A stretch of DNA of 64,000 bases, taken from the NCBI RefSeq assembly GCF_000702665.1, contig NZ_JNJA01000003.1, positions 248,001 to 312,000 on the forward strand, written 5' to 3'. A program made the position numbers and the translations under genes. This DNA is from Solidesulfovibrio alcoholivorans DSM 5433 (GTDB taxonomy: Bacteria; Desulfobacterota; Desulfovibrionia; Desulfovibrionales; Desulfovibrionaceae). Position 1 is the stretch's first letter, and the number at the start of each line of letters is the position of its first letter. Under the pieces are notes generated by a model. The model ran no database searches, was not told where the DNA came from, and saw only the letters and a list, made by a program, of their open reading frames with translations. Of this stretch, positions 33,068 through 41,787 are shown one piece after another.

Positions 33068-34021
33068 TTGCCCCCATCCGCCCGCGCACTGCTCGCCCGT
33101 CTGGCCCCGGATTTTCCCGCCCGGCACGTGGGGGAAATCCATACCGACACCACGGAATTCATGCGCATCGGCCACGGCGACGTCATCGCCCTGGGCGAGC
33201 GCCATTTCCTGGTGCTGCGCGACGAAGCCGAGCGCCGTTTCGGCATGGAAGACCCGAAATTCTGGGTCAAACGCTGCCGCGACCTGGAAACAGGGGAACG
33301 CCGCCTCGTCAAGCTCGTGTTCCACGAATCCTTTCCCATGACCATCGGATCCATGGTCGTCACCTGCACGCGCAGCCCGCGCAAGGAATCGCGCATCCTC
33401 GACCTCGTGCGCGGCGACGACCGTTTCATGCAGGGCGAAACCATCCCCGATACGGCGGGCAACCCCGTGCGCATCCTCGACGTGGTGCCGGGCAAGCGGC
33501 TGGACGAAAAAATCGAGGCCCTGGAAATGCCCCACCGGGACTATTTCTTCGAACTCTTCCCGGAGGTGCTCACGCACTTCATCGAGGCCTGCCAGGCCAT
33601 CGCCTGGCTGCACGCGCACAACGAAAAGCACGGCGACGTCCGCCGCGACCATCTCTACGTGCGCTACGACTCCGGGACCTATACCTGGATCGATTTCGAC
33701 TACACCTTCGATTTCCAGGACAGCCCGTTCGGCCTGGACCTCTTTGGCCTGGGCAACATCATCCAATTCCTCGTCGGCATGGGGCAGCACACCACGCAGT
33801 CCGTCTCGCCGGAAGTCCGCGCGCGCATCACGACGGAAGACTGCTCCATCATGTTTCCCAACCGCATCGTCAACCTGCGCAAGCTCTTCCCCTACGTGCC
33901 GGAAGCGCTCAACAACGTGCTGCTGCGCTTTTCCATGGCGGCCAACGTCTTTTACGACGCCACGCCCGACCTCATCCGCGACCTGGAACGGGCGCTCGAC
34001 GCCGTGCGCGGCCAGCGCTGA
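33068..34021 (+). CDS. Protein kinase-like protein with altered catalytic residues
   Basis: 317 residues, kinase fold in the C-terminal two-thirds. The catalytic loop reads AHNEKHGDVRRDHLYV, APH/RIO-like HGD with the expected Asn five residues after Asp replaced by His, and the metal loop is TWIDFDYTF (DFD instead of DFG). KLVFHESFP may hold the ATP lysine. The N-terminal 60 residues have no recognised domain. Start TTG 33068 has GAGG five bases upstream; no earlier ATG is in frame. It lies 22 bases before a universal stress gene, so both probably respond to the same signal. Kinase activity is uncertain. Confidence 0.7.
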   Translation: MPPSARALLARLAPDFPARHVGEIHTDTTEFMRIGHGDVIALGERHFLVLRDEAERRFGMEDPKFWVKRCRDLETGERRLVKLVFHESFPMTIGSMVVTCTRSPRKESRILDLVRGDDRFMQGETIPDTAGNPVRILDVVPGKRLDEKIEALEMPHRDYFFELFPEVLTHFIEACQAIAWLHAHNEKHGDVRRDHLYVRYDSGTYTWIDFDYTFDFQDSPFGLDLFGLGNIIQFLVGMGQHTTQSVSPEVRARITTEDCSIMFPNRIVNLRKLFPYVPEALNNVLLRFSMAANVFYDATPDLIRDLERALDAVRGQR

Positions 34022-34043
34022 CCCCTCGCCAAACGGAGCGGCC

Positions 34044-34532
34044 ATGAACACCGAAAAAATCCTGATCGCCTTCGACGGCTCGGAAAACTCCCGGCGCGCC
34101 GTGGCCTACACCGCGGCCATGACCGGCGTGGGGCCGCAACGCCATGTGACCGTGGCGGCCATCGAGCGGCCGCCGGACCGCGACCTGTTTCCCGACGACG
34201 CGTCCTGGAAGGAGGAATGCGCGCACCGCGTGACGCTCACCCACAAGGCCCTGGCCGACGCCCGCGACATGCTGCTCGCCGCGGGCCTCCCGCCCGCCTG
34301 GGTGGAGACGCGGTTCGTGGAAAGCTGCCGTTCGCCGCTACGCGAATCGCGCGAGTGCAGCATCGGCACGAGCATCGCCCTGGAAATCCTGCGCCTGGCC
34401 GACGAAGGCGACTACGGCACGGTGGTCGTCGGCCGCCGCGGCGTGTCCAAGCAGGAGGAATTCCTCTTCGGCAGCGTCTCGACCAAGATCATCCAGGCGG
34501 CCAAGGGCTTGGCCGTATGGGTCGTGGCCTGA
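34044..34532 (+). CDS. UspA-family universal stress protein
   Basis: 162-residue Usp domain: ILIAFDGSENSRRAVAYTAA at the N-terminus and the ATP-binding end VVVGRRGVSKQEEFLFGSVS then TKIIQAAKGLAVWVV, with the GRRG-x-GSVS pattern of nucleotide-binding members. A 20-residue insertion between the central strands contains two Cys (ESCRSPLRESRECS). It follows the kinase-like gene with GGAG before ATG 34044. Role in stress survival is inferred from the family. Confidence 0.9.
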   Translation: MNTEKILIAFDGSENSRRAVAYTAAMTGVGPQRHVTVAAIERPPDRDLFPDDASWKEECAHRVTLTHKALADARDMLLAAGLPPAWVETRFVESCRSPLRESRECSIGTSIALEILRLADEGDYGTVVVGRRGVSKQEEFLFGSVSTKIIQAAKGLAVWVVA

Positions 34533-34554
34533 CGTATTTTTGAGGTGGCGCGGC

Positions 34555-35583
34555 CTAGGCCGCGCCACCCGTCATCTGTCGCGCCAGGCGCAACGCCGCC
34601 CGCAGGCTGCCGGTATCCGCCTGTCCCGTGCCGACGAGCGCGAAGGCCGTGCCGTGGCCGACGGAGGTGCGCACGAAGGGCAGGCCCAGGGTGACGTTCA
34701 CCGTTTCGCGAAAGTGCAGCATCTTGAGCGGCGGCAGTCCCTGGTCGTGGTACATGGCCAGGATGGCGGAAAATTCGCCCCCCACCGCCCGGTGAAAGAC
34801 CGTATCCGCCGGCAGCGGCCCCATGGCGCGTATCCCCTTGGCCACGGCGGCCGCCACGGCCGGGCGCACCACGGCCTCGTCCTCGCTCCCGAGCAACCCG
34901 CCCTCCCCGGCATGGGGATTGAGCCCGCACACGGCGATGGGCTTGTCCGTCAGGCCCAGGCGCTTCACGTAGTCCCAGGTGAGCGCCAGGCACAGCGCCA
35001 CGCGGTCGTAGGTGACGAGCGACGGCACCCGGGCCAGGGGCGGATGCGTGGTGACGAGGCTGACCCGCAGCACCGGTCCGCACAGGTGCATGCACACCCC
35101 GGACGGCCCCACGCCCGAGCGTTCGGCCAAAAACTCCGTATGCCCCGGAAAGGCGAAACCGGCTGCGTTGAGCGCCGCCTTGGAGAGCGGCCCCGTGACG
35201 AGGCCCCAGTCGGGATGACGGGCGAGGATCGCCGTGGCGTATTCCAGGGATTCGCCGGCGGCGAGCCCTCCGGCCGGGGTTTCCTTGCCGGGCGTGACCG
35301 GCAGCCCGTCCAGGCGCGGCGGCGTCAGCAGATAGACGCCGGGCGGCGAGGCCGCCAGGGCGTCGGGGTTGTCGGCGGGAAGCGGCGTCCAGAACCTGGG
35401 CAGGGAAAGGCGCTCGCAGTGGGCGACAAGGGCCGCTTCGGGGCCGATGAGCCCAAGGCGCAACGACGCGCGGCATTGGGGTTCCTCCGAAAGAAGGCGG
35501 CAGACCAGTTCCGGGCCGATGCCGTTGGCGTCGCCGAGGGTCAGGAGCAAAGGGGGAGCGGGAGGAGCGGCGATTGGAGTCAT
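34555..35583 (-). CDS. pdxA: 4-hydroxythreonine-4-phosphate dehydrogenase
   Basis: 342-residue PdxA of the DXP-dependent vitamin B6 pathway: NAD-dependent oxidation of 4-phosphohydroxy-L-threonine. Blocks seen: LTLGDANGIGPELVCRLL at the N-terminus, PGHTEFLAERSGV, VTTHPPLARVP, GLNPHAGEGGLLGSEDE, and MYHDQGLPPLKML with metal-binding histidines, ending FVRTSVGHGTAFALVGTG. Length is typical (about 330). It stands alone on the minus strand, convergent with the Usp gene. Confidence 0.95.
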   Translation of the reverse strand: MTPIAAPPAPPLLLTLGDANGIGPELVCRLLSEEPQCRASLRLGLIGPEAALVAHCERLSLPRFWTPLPADNPDALAASPPGVYLLTPPRLDGLPVTPGKETPAGGLAAGESLEYATAILARHPDWGLVTGPLSKAALNAAGFAFPGHTEFLAERSGVGPSGVCMHLCGPVLRVSLVTTHPPLARVPSLVTYDRVALCLALTWDYVKRLGLTDKPIAVCGLNPHAGEGGLLGSEDEAVVRPAVAAAVAKGIRAMGPLPADTVFHRAVGGEFSAILAMYHDQGLPPLKMLHFRETVNVTLGLPFVRTSVGHGTAFALVGTGQADTGSLRAALRLARQMTGGAA

Positions 35584-35681
35584 GGAATACTGCTTTTGTT
35601 GCGCTAATGCTGGTTAATACGAAAAAGAAAGCCTGTCCTTTGAGCGGTGGTCAGTCGGCCCGGGCGGGCTTTGGGCGCGGC

Positions 35682-35712
35682 GGGAGGCGTATTCTTCAAA
35701 TATGCGCCTCCC
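35682..35712. terminator. Hairpin downstream of glgB
   Basis: GGGAGGCG (35682-35689) pairs with CGCCTCCC (35705-35712), extended by AT pairs with one bulge. It lies 10 bases past the glgB stop on the minus strand. No T-run follows, so termination is tentative. Confidence 0.45.
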
Positions 35713-35721
35713 AGCGCTTCC

Positions 35722-37653
35722 CTATTCCGGCGTAAACGCGACGGCGGCGAGCGGGGGCAGGGTCAGGGACAGGTAATGGGGCCAGCCGCCGACGGTGGCG
35801 GGTTTGGCCATGACGCCTCCGCCGTTGCCGCTGTCCGTGCCGCCGAAGAACGCCGAATCGGAATTGAAGATTTCCTTCCAGAATCCGGGGACGCGGCAGC
35901 CCACGGTATAGTCTTCGCGGATGATGGGCGTGAAGTTGAAGGCCCAGAGAATTTGCGAGCCATCCGGGGCCTTGCGCAGGAAGGTGATGACGGAGGAAGC
36001 GTAATCCGAGAGATCGACCCACTCGAAGCCGGTCCAGTCGTTGTCGCGGACGTGCATGGCCGGGAAGGCCTTGTGCAGGGCGTTGAGCGAGCGCACGAGG
36101 GACATGGCGCCCTGGTGGGGCGGAAATTCCGTCAGCACCCAGTCGAGGGGCTCATGGGAATTCCACTCCTTCCACTGGCCGAACTCGCAGCCCATGAAGA
36201 CGAGTTTTTTGCCGGGGTGCGCCCACATGTAGGAGAGGAAAAGGCGCAGGTTGGCCATCTGCTGCCACTGGTCGCCCGGCATCTTGGAGATGAGCGCGCC
36301 CTTGCCGTGGGTGACCTCGTCGTGTGAAAGCGGCAGGACGAAGTTCTCATGGAAGGCGTAGAGCATGGAAAAGGTGAGCTGATTCTGGTGGTAGGAACGA
36401 AACACCGGATCCTTGGTGAAATAGTCCAGGGTGTCGTTCATCCAGCCCATGTTCCACTTGAAGGTGAACCCGAGGCCCCCGGTGTAGACCGGGCGGGAGA
36501 CGCCGGCCCAGGAGGTGGATTCCTCGGCGATCATGGCCGCGCCGGGGAAATGCTCGTGCACCACGACGTTGAGGTCGCGCAGGAAGTCGATGGCGTCGAT
36601 GTTTTCCTTGCCGCCGTACTTGTTGGGAATCCACTCCCCTTCATTGCGCGAGTAGTCGAGGTAGAGCATGCTGGCCACGGCGTCGATGCGGATGCCGTCG
36701 ATGTGGAATTCCTTGAACCAGTAGAGGGCGTTGGCGAGGAGGAAGTTGCGCACCTCGTGGCGGCCGTAGTTGAAAACGTAGGTGCCCCAGTCGGGGTGTT
36801 CGCCCTGGCGCGGGTCTTCGTGCTCGAAGAGCCCGGTGCCGTCGAAGCGGCCCAGGCACCAGGAGTCCTTGGGGAAATGCCCGGGCACCCAATCGAGGAT
36901 GACGCCGATGCCGGCCTGGTGGCAGGCGTCGATCAGGAAGCGCAGGTCCTCGGGCGTGCCGAAGCGCGAGGTCGGGGCGAAATAATGCCCGGTCTGGTAG
37001 CCCCAGGACTCGTCCAGGGGATGCTCGGCCAGGGGCATGAATTCGATGTGGGTGAAACCCAGGTCCCTGACGTAGGGCACGAGCTGCTCGGCCATGTCGC
37101 GGTAGGTATAAAACGAGCCGTAATCCTTGGTCTTCCAGCGCCAGGAACCGGCATGGACCTCGTAGACGGAAACGGCGTCGTCAAGCGGAAGATCGTGCGC
37201 CCGGCGCGCGTCCATCCAGGCTGCGTCGTTCCACTGGTAGGCGTCGAGGCTCCAGGCGCAGGCAGCCACGCCCGGCCGCATCTCGGCGAAAAAGGCGAAC
37301 GGGTCGGTCTTTTCCACCGTATTGCCGTCTTTTTGCACCACGGAGAACTTGTAGAGCGCGCCCTGGGCGATGCCCGGAACGTATCCGGCCCAGATGCCCG
37401 ACGCGGCCACGGGATAGAGCTTGTGCAGCTCCGGCGTCCAGCCGTTGAAGTCGCCGACCACGGAAACGCCTTTGGCGTTGGGGGCCCAGACCGCGAAGCG
37501 GTAGCCCGGGCCTTCGGGGCCGTCATGGGGATGCGCGCCGAGCACGCGGTAGAGGTCCCAGTGCTGGCCCTGGCCGAAGAGGTAGATGTCAAGTTCGCCG
37601 ATGTCCACGGGCAGGCATGGCGTTTGGGGCTTTTTGAGGGCGGTCGCTGACAT
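35722..37653 (-). CDS. glgB: 1,4-alpha-glucan branching enzyme
   Basis: 643-residue GH13 glycogen branching enzyme that makes alpha-1,6 branches. An N-terminal CBM48 (YLFGQGQHWDLYRVLGAHP, AVWAPNAKGVSVVGDFNGW) precedes the barrel, with YEVHAGSW, FMPLAEHPLDESWGYQ, the nucleophile region FHIDGIRIDAVASMLYLDYS, acid/base Glu in AEESTSW and LPLSHDEVTHGKGAL. ATG 37653 with AAAGGAG upstream is the start. It lies 249 bases downstream of glgA on the same strand; together they make glycogen, with pgi elsewhere in the window feeding hexose phosphate. Confidence 0.97.
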   Translation of the reverse strand: MSATALKKPQTPCLPVDIGELDIYLFGQGQHWDLYRVLGAHPHDGPEGPGYRFAVWAPNAKGVSVVGDFNGWTPELHKLYPVAASGIWAGYVPGIAQGALYKFSVVQKDGNTVEKTDPFAFFAEMRPGVAACAWSLDAYQWNDAAWMDARRAHDLPLDDAVSVYEVHAGSWRWKTKDYGSFYTYRDMAEQLVPYVRDLGFTHIEFMPLAEHPLDESWGYQTGHYFAPTSRFGTPEDLRFLIDACHQAGIGVILDWVPGHFPKDSWCLGRFDGTGLFEHEDPRQGEHPDWGTYVFNYGRHEVRNFLLANALYWFKEFHIDGIRIDAVASMLYLDYSRNEGEWIPNKYGGKENIDAIDFLRDLNVVVHEHFPGAAMIAEESTSWAGVSRPVYTGGLGFTFKWNMGWMNDTLDYFTKDPVFRSYHQNQLTFSMLYAFHENFVLPLSHDEVTHGKGALISKMPGDQWQQMANLRLFLSYMWAHPGKKLVFMGCEFGQWKEWNSHEPLDWVLTEFPPHQGAMSLVRSLNALHKAFPAMHVRDNDWTGFEWVDLSDYASSVITFLRKAPDGSQILWAFNFTPIIREDYTVGCRVPGFWKEIFNSDSAFFGGTDSGNGGGVMAKPATVGGWPHYLSLTLPPLAAVAFTPE

Positions 37654-37808
37654 GACGGACTCCTTTGTGGTCGCCTCGATCACTGCCGGTAAGGCAAGGC
37701 GGCGACGATTCCGGGCCGGTTGTGCGACAAGAGCGCCGCAAGCGGCCGCAGGTCGCCAACACGGGCCATGCGGGTCGGCGTGCGGCGGTCCGGGAGCCTC
37801 ATGTCGCG

Positions 37809-37839
37809 TCCTCGAAGAAGGCTTCCGCTTTTTCGAGGA
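37809..37839. repeat. Hairpin between glgA and glgB
   Basis: TCCTCGAA (37809-37816) and TTCGAGGA (37832-37839) form an 8-bp stem extended by AAG/CTT. The surrounding 249-base gap, richer in A and T near the glgA stop, holds no credible gene. It could attenuate read-through from glgA into glgB or stabilise an mRNA end. Confidence 0.45.
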
Positions 37840-37902
37840 CAAAAGTTTCGAACACTTCTTCTTCGCTAAGAAAGACTACCCTATTTTTTAAGGGACACAA
37901 CA

Positions 37903-39360
37903 CTAGATGTCCGCGCCAAGCTCCCGGTAGAGGCTGATGTAGTTCTTGGCCGCCTTTTCCCAGGAATAATCCGCGCGCATGGCGCGCCGGACCATGCCGC
38001 GCCAGGCTTCCGGTTGCCGCCACATCTCCAGGGCGTCAAGGATGGCCCGGAAGAACAGCTCGGGATCGGGCTCGCGGAAGGTGAATCCCGTGGCCTCGGG
38101 GTCGGGCCAGGAGACGATGGTGTCGCGCAGCCCGCCAACGGCCGTGGCCACGGGCGGCGTGCCGAAACGCAGGGCGTACATCTGCGTGAGCCCGCAGGGC
38201 TCGTAGCGCGAGGGCATGAGGAAGATGTCCGACCCGGCCTGGATGCGGTGGGCAAGGTCCTCGGTGTAGCCGATGCGCACCACGAGGCGGCCGGGGTAGT
38301 TTTCCATCATGTCGAGGAGCACGGCCTCGTAGTCCAGGCTGCCTTCGCCGAGGACCACCACGGCCACGTCCTGTTCCATGAGCCTCGGCATGATGTCGAT
38401 GAGCAGATCGACGCCCTTCTGGTCGCGGATGCGGCCGATGAAGCCGAGGATGGGCCGCTTGAAGAAACGGCGGTCGAGGCCGAGTTCGGCCACGAGGTTG
38501 CGCCGGCAGAGGTCCTTGCCGGACAGGTCGTCGGCGCTGTAGGCGCTCGGCAGGTAGCGGTCGTTGATGGGGTCCCAAACGGTGTAGTCCGCGCCGTTTA
38601 AAATGCCGCGCAGCTGCGCCGAGCGCTTGGACAGAATGCCCTCCAGGCCGCAGCCGAACTGGGGATAGAGGATCTCCAAGGCGTAGGTGGGGCTCACCGT
38701 GGTGACGATGTCGGAATAGGCGATGCCGGCCTTGAGCAGGTTGAAATCGCCCCAGAATTCGGCCCCGTCCATGTTCCAGGCCTCGCGCGGCAGCCCGGAA
38801 TCCCAGAAGAGCCGCGAAGCGAACCGGCCCTGGAACGCCAGGTTGTGGATGGTCATGACGGTCTTGGTGTTGCGCCAAAACGGCGCTTCCGGGCGCAAAA
38901 AGCGCAGATAGGCCGGCACCAGCGCCGCCTGCCAGTCATGGGCGTGGACGATGGCCGGCGCGCCGTCCAGGCGGCTGGCCCAGGCCATGGTCGCCCGGCA
39001 GAAGAAGATGAAGCGCTCGCAGTTGTCGAAATAATCGCCGTCGTGGGTATTGTAATAGAAACGGCGGTCGAAGTATTCGCCGCGCTGCACGAAATACACC
39101 GGCACGTCGTCGCAGGTGGCGGTGTAGATGTCCGCCGTGATGGGGGCCCAGGGATAGCCGACGCGGCATTTGGAATAGATCAGCCGCAACTGGTGGTCGC
39201 TCGTGTTGAGCCGGCCGTAATACGGTGCGATCAAGGCGACATTGACGCCCTGCCGCTTGAGTTCTTTGGGCAACGCGCCCATGACGTCGCCAAGACCGCC
39301 GGTCTTGGAAAAAGGGTACATCTCCGAAGCGACAAAGAGGACCTTGTGATGGAACTTCAT
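37903..39360 (-). CDS. glgA: Glycogen synthase (ADP-glucose dependent)
   Basis: 485-residue GT5 enzyme adding glucose from ADP-glucose to glycogen. The N-terminal [16 protein letters not shown] is the substrate-binding hallmark; [26 protein letters not shown] and [11 protein letters not shown] follow, and the C-terminal Rossmann domain has [14 protein letters not shown] and [17 protein letters not shown] 39360, with GAGGAG close upstream, gives the usual bacterial length (about 480). The next gene on this strand is glgB. No glgC lies in the window. Confidence 0.97.
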   Translation of the reverse strand: MKFHHKVLFVASEMYPFSKTGGLGDVMGALPKELKRQGVNVALIAPYYGRLNTSDHQLRLIYSKCRVGYPWAPITADIYTATCDDVPVYFVQRGEYFDRRFYYNTHDGDYFDNCERFIFFCRATMAWASRLDGAPAIVHAHDWQAALVPAYLRFLRPEAPFWRNTKTVMTIHNLAFQGRFASRLFWDSGLPREAWNMDGAEFWGDFNLLKAGIAYSDIVTTVSPTYALEILYPQFGCGLEGILSKRSAQLRGILNGADYTVWDPINDRYLPSAYSADDLSGKDLCRRNLVAELGLDRRFFKRPILGFIGRIRDQKGVDLLIDIMPRLMEQDVAVVVLGEGSLDYEAVLLDMMENYPGRLVVRIGYTEDLAHRIQAGSDIFLMPSRYEPCGLTQMYALRFGTPPVATAVGGLRDTIVSWPDPEATGFTFREPDPELFFRAILDALEMWRQPEAWRGMVRRAMRADYSWEKAAKNYISLYRELGADI

Positions 39361-39507
39361 CGCGCTCCTCGGCCTGGCCGGTTGCGTTCTCGAGCCCGAA
39401 GCCGCCCGTTTCCCGTGACGGCGTGCGGCGTTGCCGCGCATGCGCGGACAAAGCGCCGCTTGCCCTCCGCCGCCCGAAACAGTAAGCACACCATGGCGGC
39501 AAACGGA

Positions 39508-39966
39508 TCAGATTTTATACTTTCCAATTAACATCGCATAATCGTTGACAATGCGTTCGTGATCGAAGCAGAGGGGGCTGGGCCATTGGCCTATGGGGAA
39601 GACGTCGACTTCCTTGGCGTCGTCGCCGGCGGCCAGTTCGTCCGGGTCGAGGGCCTGGGCGATGTAGACCACGCTCATGGTGTGCTGCCGGGGATCGCGG
39701 GCGGGATCGGAATACACGCCCAAGAGTCCGGTCAACTCCACGGTGAGGCCCGTTTCCTCCTTGGCCTCCCGGATGGCGGCCTTCTCGGCGGGTTCGCCGT
39801 AATCCACGAAGCCCCCGGGCAAGGCCCAGCCGAAGGGTTCGTTGAGGCGTTTGACGAAGACCACGCCGCGCCCCGGAATATGGATGAGCGCGTCCACCGT
39901 GGGCACGGGATTGCGGTAGTGGACCACGGGCTGGCCGCAATGGGGGCAGGGTTTGGTAAGGGCCAT
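39508..39966 (-). CDS. NUDIX hydrolase with N-terminal zinc-ribbon motif
   Basis: 152 residues. CPHCGQPVVHYRNPVPTVDA at the N-terminus includes the Cys pair of a short zinc-ribbon-like motif; the Nudix box is complete (GGFVDYGEPAEKAAIREAKE then ETGL), followed by VYIAQALDPDELAAGDDAKE. The arrangement matches YjhB-like or ADP-ribose/NADH pyrophosphatases that cleave nucleoside diphosphate linkages. Start ATG 39966 is preferred over an upstream in-frame codon because it opens the conserved region. It precedes glgA by about 150 bases on the same strand; no functional link is visible. Confidence 0.9.
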   Translation of the reverse strand: MALTKPCPHCGQPVVHYRNPVPTVDALIHIPGRGVVFVKRLNEPFGWALPGGFVDYGEPAEKAAIREAKEETGLTVELTGLLGVYSDPARDPRQHTMSVVYIAQALDPDELAAGDDAKEVDVFPIGQWPSPLCFDHERIVNDYAMLIGKYKI

Positions 39967-40093
39967 GTGTCGTCGGCTCCCGGACGGGCCCAAGGCGTCG
40001 TCCCATCTTGCGGCCCGCCGGTCGGGCGCGCTGGGAAAGAGGCCTCAAGCGTTTATAAAAATACGTCTTTTCTTATCCGTGAGACTACGCGAA

Positions 40094-41023
40094 ATGCAGC
40101 CCCCTGACAAGATCGTTTTGGAACATGCCGGAGCCCTTGGAGATTTTCTTCTGGCCTGGCCTTTTTTTCTTTCCGTTTCGCGCCATTTCCCGGCAGTCCC
40201 CGCCTGCTGGGCCGCGCCGCCGTCCCATGGCCGCTGGCTCGCCCCCCTGGCCGCGCCCTGTCCGCCGGAACTCCGCCGCGCCCTGGACGCGCGTTTCGCG
40301 GGCGACGCCTGGCCCAAGGAACTCGAAAACGCATGGGTTTTCCGGCCGGGGCTGGCCGCGCGGCCGGCGCTGCCTCCCTGGGAGGGGTTCCGCTTCGTCC
40401 CCGGCGTCGTGCCGGGGCGCGACGTTTCGCCCCTGGCCCTGTACCGCGAAGCCCTTGGCGGCTGGGGCATCCCCTTTGCGGAGGATTACCGGGAGGCGTT
40501 CCAGGGGTATTTCGGCGGGCATGCCCCGACGGGCGATGCGGCGCTCCTCTTTCCCGGGGCCGGGCACATGGACAAGGCCTGGCCGCTGGCCCTTTGGCAG
40601 CATCTGGCGCGGTTGTTACGGGAATATGGCGTGCGCCCCGTTTTCGTCATCGGCCCGGTCGAACGGGACCGGGGCCTCGTGCCGCAGGCAGGGGAAATCC
40701 TCGAACCGGAGGACCTCGAAGCGTTGTCAAAAGCCCTGCGCGGTTGCCGCTTCGTGGTCGGGCCGGACTGCGGCCCCATGCACCTCGCCGGCCTGCACGG
40801 CGTGCCGGGGGTGTCGCTTTTCGGCCCGACGTCGCCGCGACAGTGGGGACCGGCCGGCCTGGAGATCCTCCGCGCCAGCCTGCCCTGCGCGCCCTGCACG
40901 GCGGTGACGTCCGGAGAATTCGCCCCGGGCTGCGCCAGGCCCCTGCCCTGCATGGTGCGCATCGCGCCCGAGGACGTGCTCGCCCGCCTACGGCGCGCAG
41001 GGCTCGTACCCGGCCGCCCGTAA
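40094..41023 (+). CDS. GT9-family (heptosyltransferase-like) glycosyltransferase
   Basis: 309 residues resembling ADP-heptose:LPS heptosyltransferases. GALGDFLLAWPFFLSVSRHF is the N-terminal GDxL motif; LFPGAGHMDKAWPLALWQHL begins the donor domain, and VVGPDCGPMHLAGLHGVPGV then SLFGPTSPRQWGP is the ADP-heptose binding signature. The N-terminal half is shorter than in WaaC/WaaF. It probably extends LPS core or another surface glycan in the cytoplasm. ATG 40094 opens the conserved motif but has only a weak GAGA upstream. The 3' end overlaps the convergent tsaC-type gene by 36 bases. Confidence 0.87.
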   Translation: MQPPDKIVLEHAGALGDFLLAWPFFLSVSRHFPAVPACWAAPPSHGRWLAPLAAPCPPELRRALDARFAGDAWPKELENAWVFRPGLAARPALPPWEGFRFVPGVVPGRDVSPLALYREALGGWGIPFAEDYREAFQGYFGGHAPTGDAALLFPGAGHMDKAWPLALWQHLARLLREYGVRPVFVIGPVERDRGLVPQAGEILEPEDLEALSKALRGCRFVVGPDCGPMHLAGLHGVPGVSLFGPTSPRQWGPAGLEILRASLPCAPCTAVTSGEFAPGCARPLPCMVRIAPEDVLARLRRAGLVPGRP

Positions 41024-41626
41024 CGCCGCAAGGGGCGTTGCGCCCTCGCGAAAAATCGCAAGCCGCCGCCCGCCGGCAAGCCCCGCCACGGTGGACGCCT
41101 GGCCGCCGCCGGGCGCCGGCCCCGCGGCGACCACGCCGTCCGCCGCCGCAACCACCGCGGGGTCGAGCGTTTCCAGCGTCGCCGCCGGCGGGAACCCGCT
41201 CACATTGGCGCTCGTGGCGACCACCGCTCCGCCCGCCAGACGGCACAAGGCCGCCGCCGCCGGATGCGGCGTAAAACGCAGCGAAACATAGCCCCGCGCG
41301 TCCTTGACCAGAACGGGCAAATCCTCCCGGCACGGCACGACGAGCGAAAGCGGTCCGGGCCAGAAGCGCGCGGCCAGCGCCTCGAAATCCGCGCCCAGCG
41401 GGCCGTCCAGGAACCCTTCGCGCAACACGCCCGCAAGCTGCCCCATCTCCCCCACGAGCAGCGGCAAGGGCTTGGTCGCCGGCCGGGCCTTGATCGCCAC
41501 GACGCGCGCAAGCGCCGCCGCCTCGGTCGCCAGCGCGCCCAGGGCGAAAAACGTCTCGGTCGGGTAGACCACGCAGCCCCCGGCGCGAAGTGCCCGGGCC
41601 GCCGTGGAGAGGTCGATGTGGAGCAT
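40988..41626 (-). CDS. L-threonylcarbamoyladenylate synthase (TsaC/YrdC/Sua5 family)
   Basis: 212-residue YrdC-domain enzyme that makes threonylcarbamoyl-AMP for the t6A37 modification of ANN-decoding tRNAs. Signature pieces: GGCVVYPTETFFALGALATE, AIKARPATKPLPLLVGEM, FWPGPLSLVVP, VSLRFTPHPAAAALCRLAGG and VATSANVSGFPPA. Start ATG 41626 is the natural N-terminus; the GGAGG twelve bases upstream belongs to a dispersed repeat (41636-41680). It overlaps the end of the GT9 gene. It has no Sua5 C-terminal domain. Confidence 0.93.
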   Translation of the reverse strand: MLHIDLSTAARALRAGGCVVYPTETFFALGALATEAAALARVVAIKARPATKPLPLLVGEMGQLAGVLREGFLDGPLGADFEALAARFWPGPLSLVVPCREDLPVLVKDARGYVSLRFTPHPAAAALCRLAGGAVVATSANVSGFPPAATLETLDPAVVAAADGVVAAGPAPGGGQASTVAGLAGGRRLAIFREGATPLAALRAAGYEPCAP

Positions 41627-41635
41627 GGGTGAAAA

Positions 41636-41680
41636 ATGCCTCCGGTGGCCAGGAGGGACGCTGTCCCTCCTGGACCTCCC
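41636..41680 (+). repeat. Dispersed hairpin repeat, copy A
   Basis: Sequence ATGCCTCCGGTGGCCAGGAG followed by a perfect stem: CCAGGAGGGAC (41649-41659) and GTCCCTCCTGG (41663-41673), loop GCT, then ACCTCCC. Copies at 43515-43558 and 43804-43848 share the ATGCCTCCGG start and the self-complementary core. This copy provides the Shine-Dalgarno of the tsaC-type gene on the opposite strand. Confidence 0.8.
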
Positions 41681-41787
41681 GCATGGGGGAAATTCAACCA
41701 CAAAGAGCGGCCGATGGACTTTTGGCCGGTGTTTCCGTAGTGCGGAAGGCAGCCTACCACCATCGCAACCAAGGGAAAAGGACCGCC

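Noticed and set aside
37654-37902. Small gene in the glgA-glgB gap
   Set aside because: Short frames there lack ribosome sites and homology; only a hairpin is supported.
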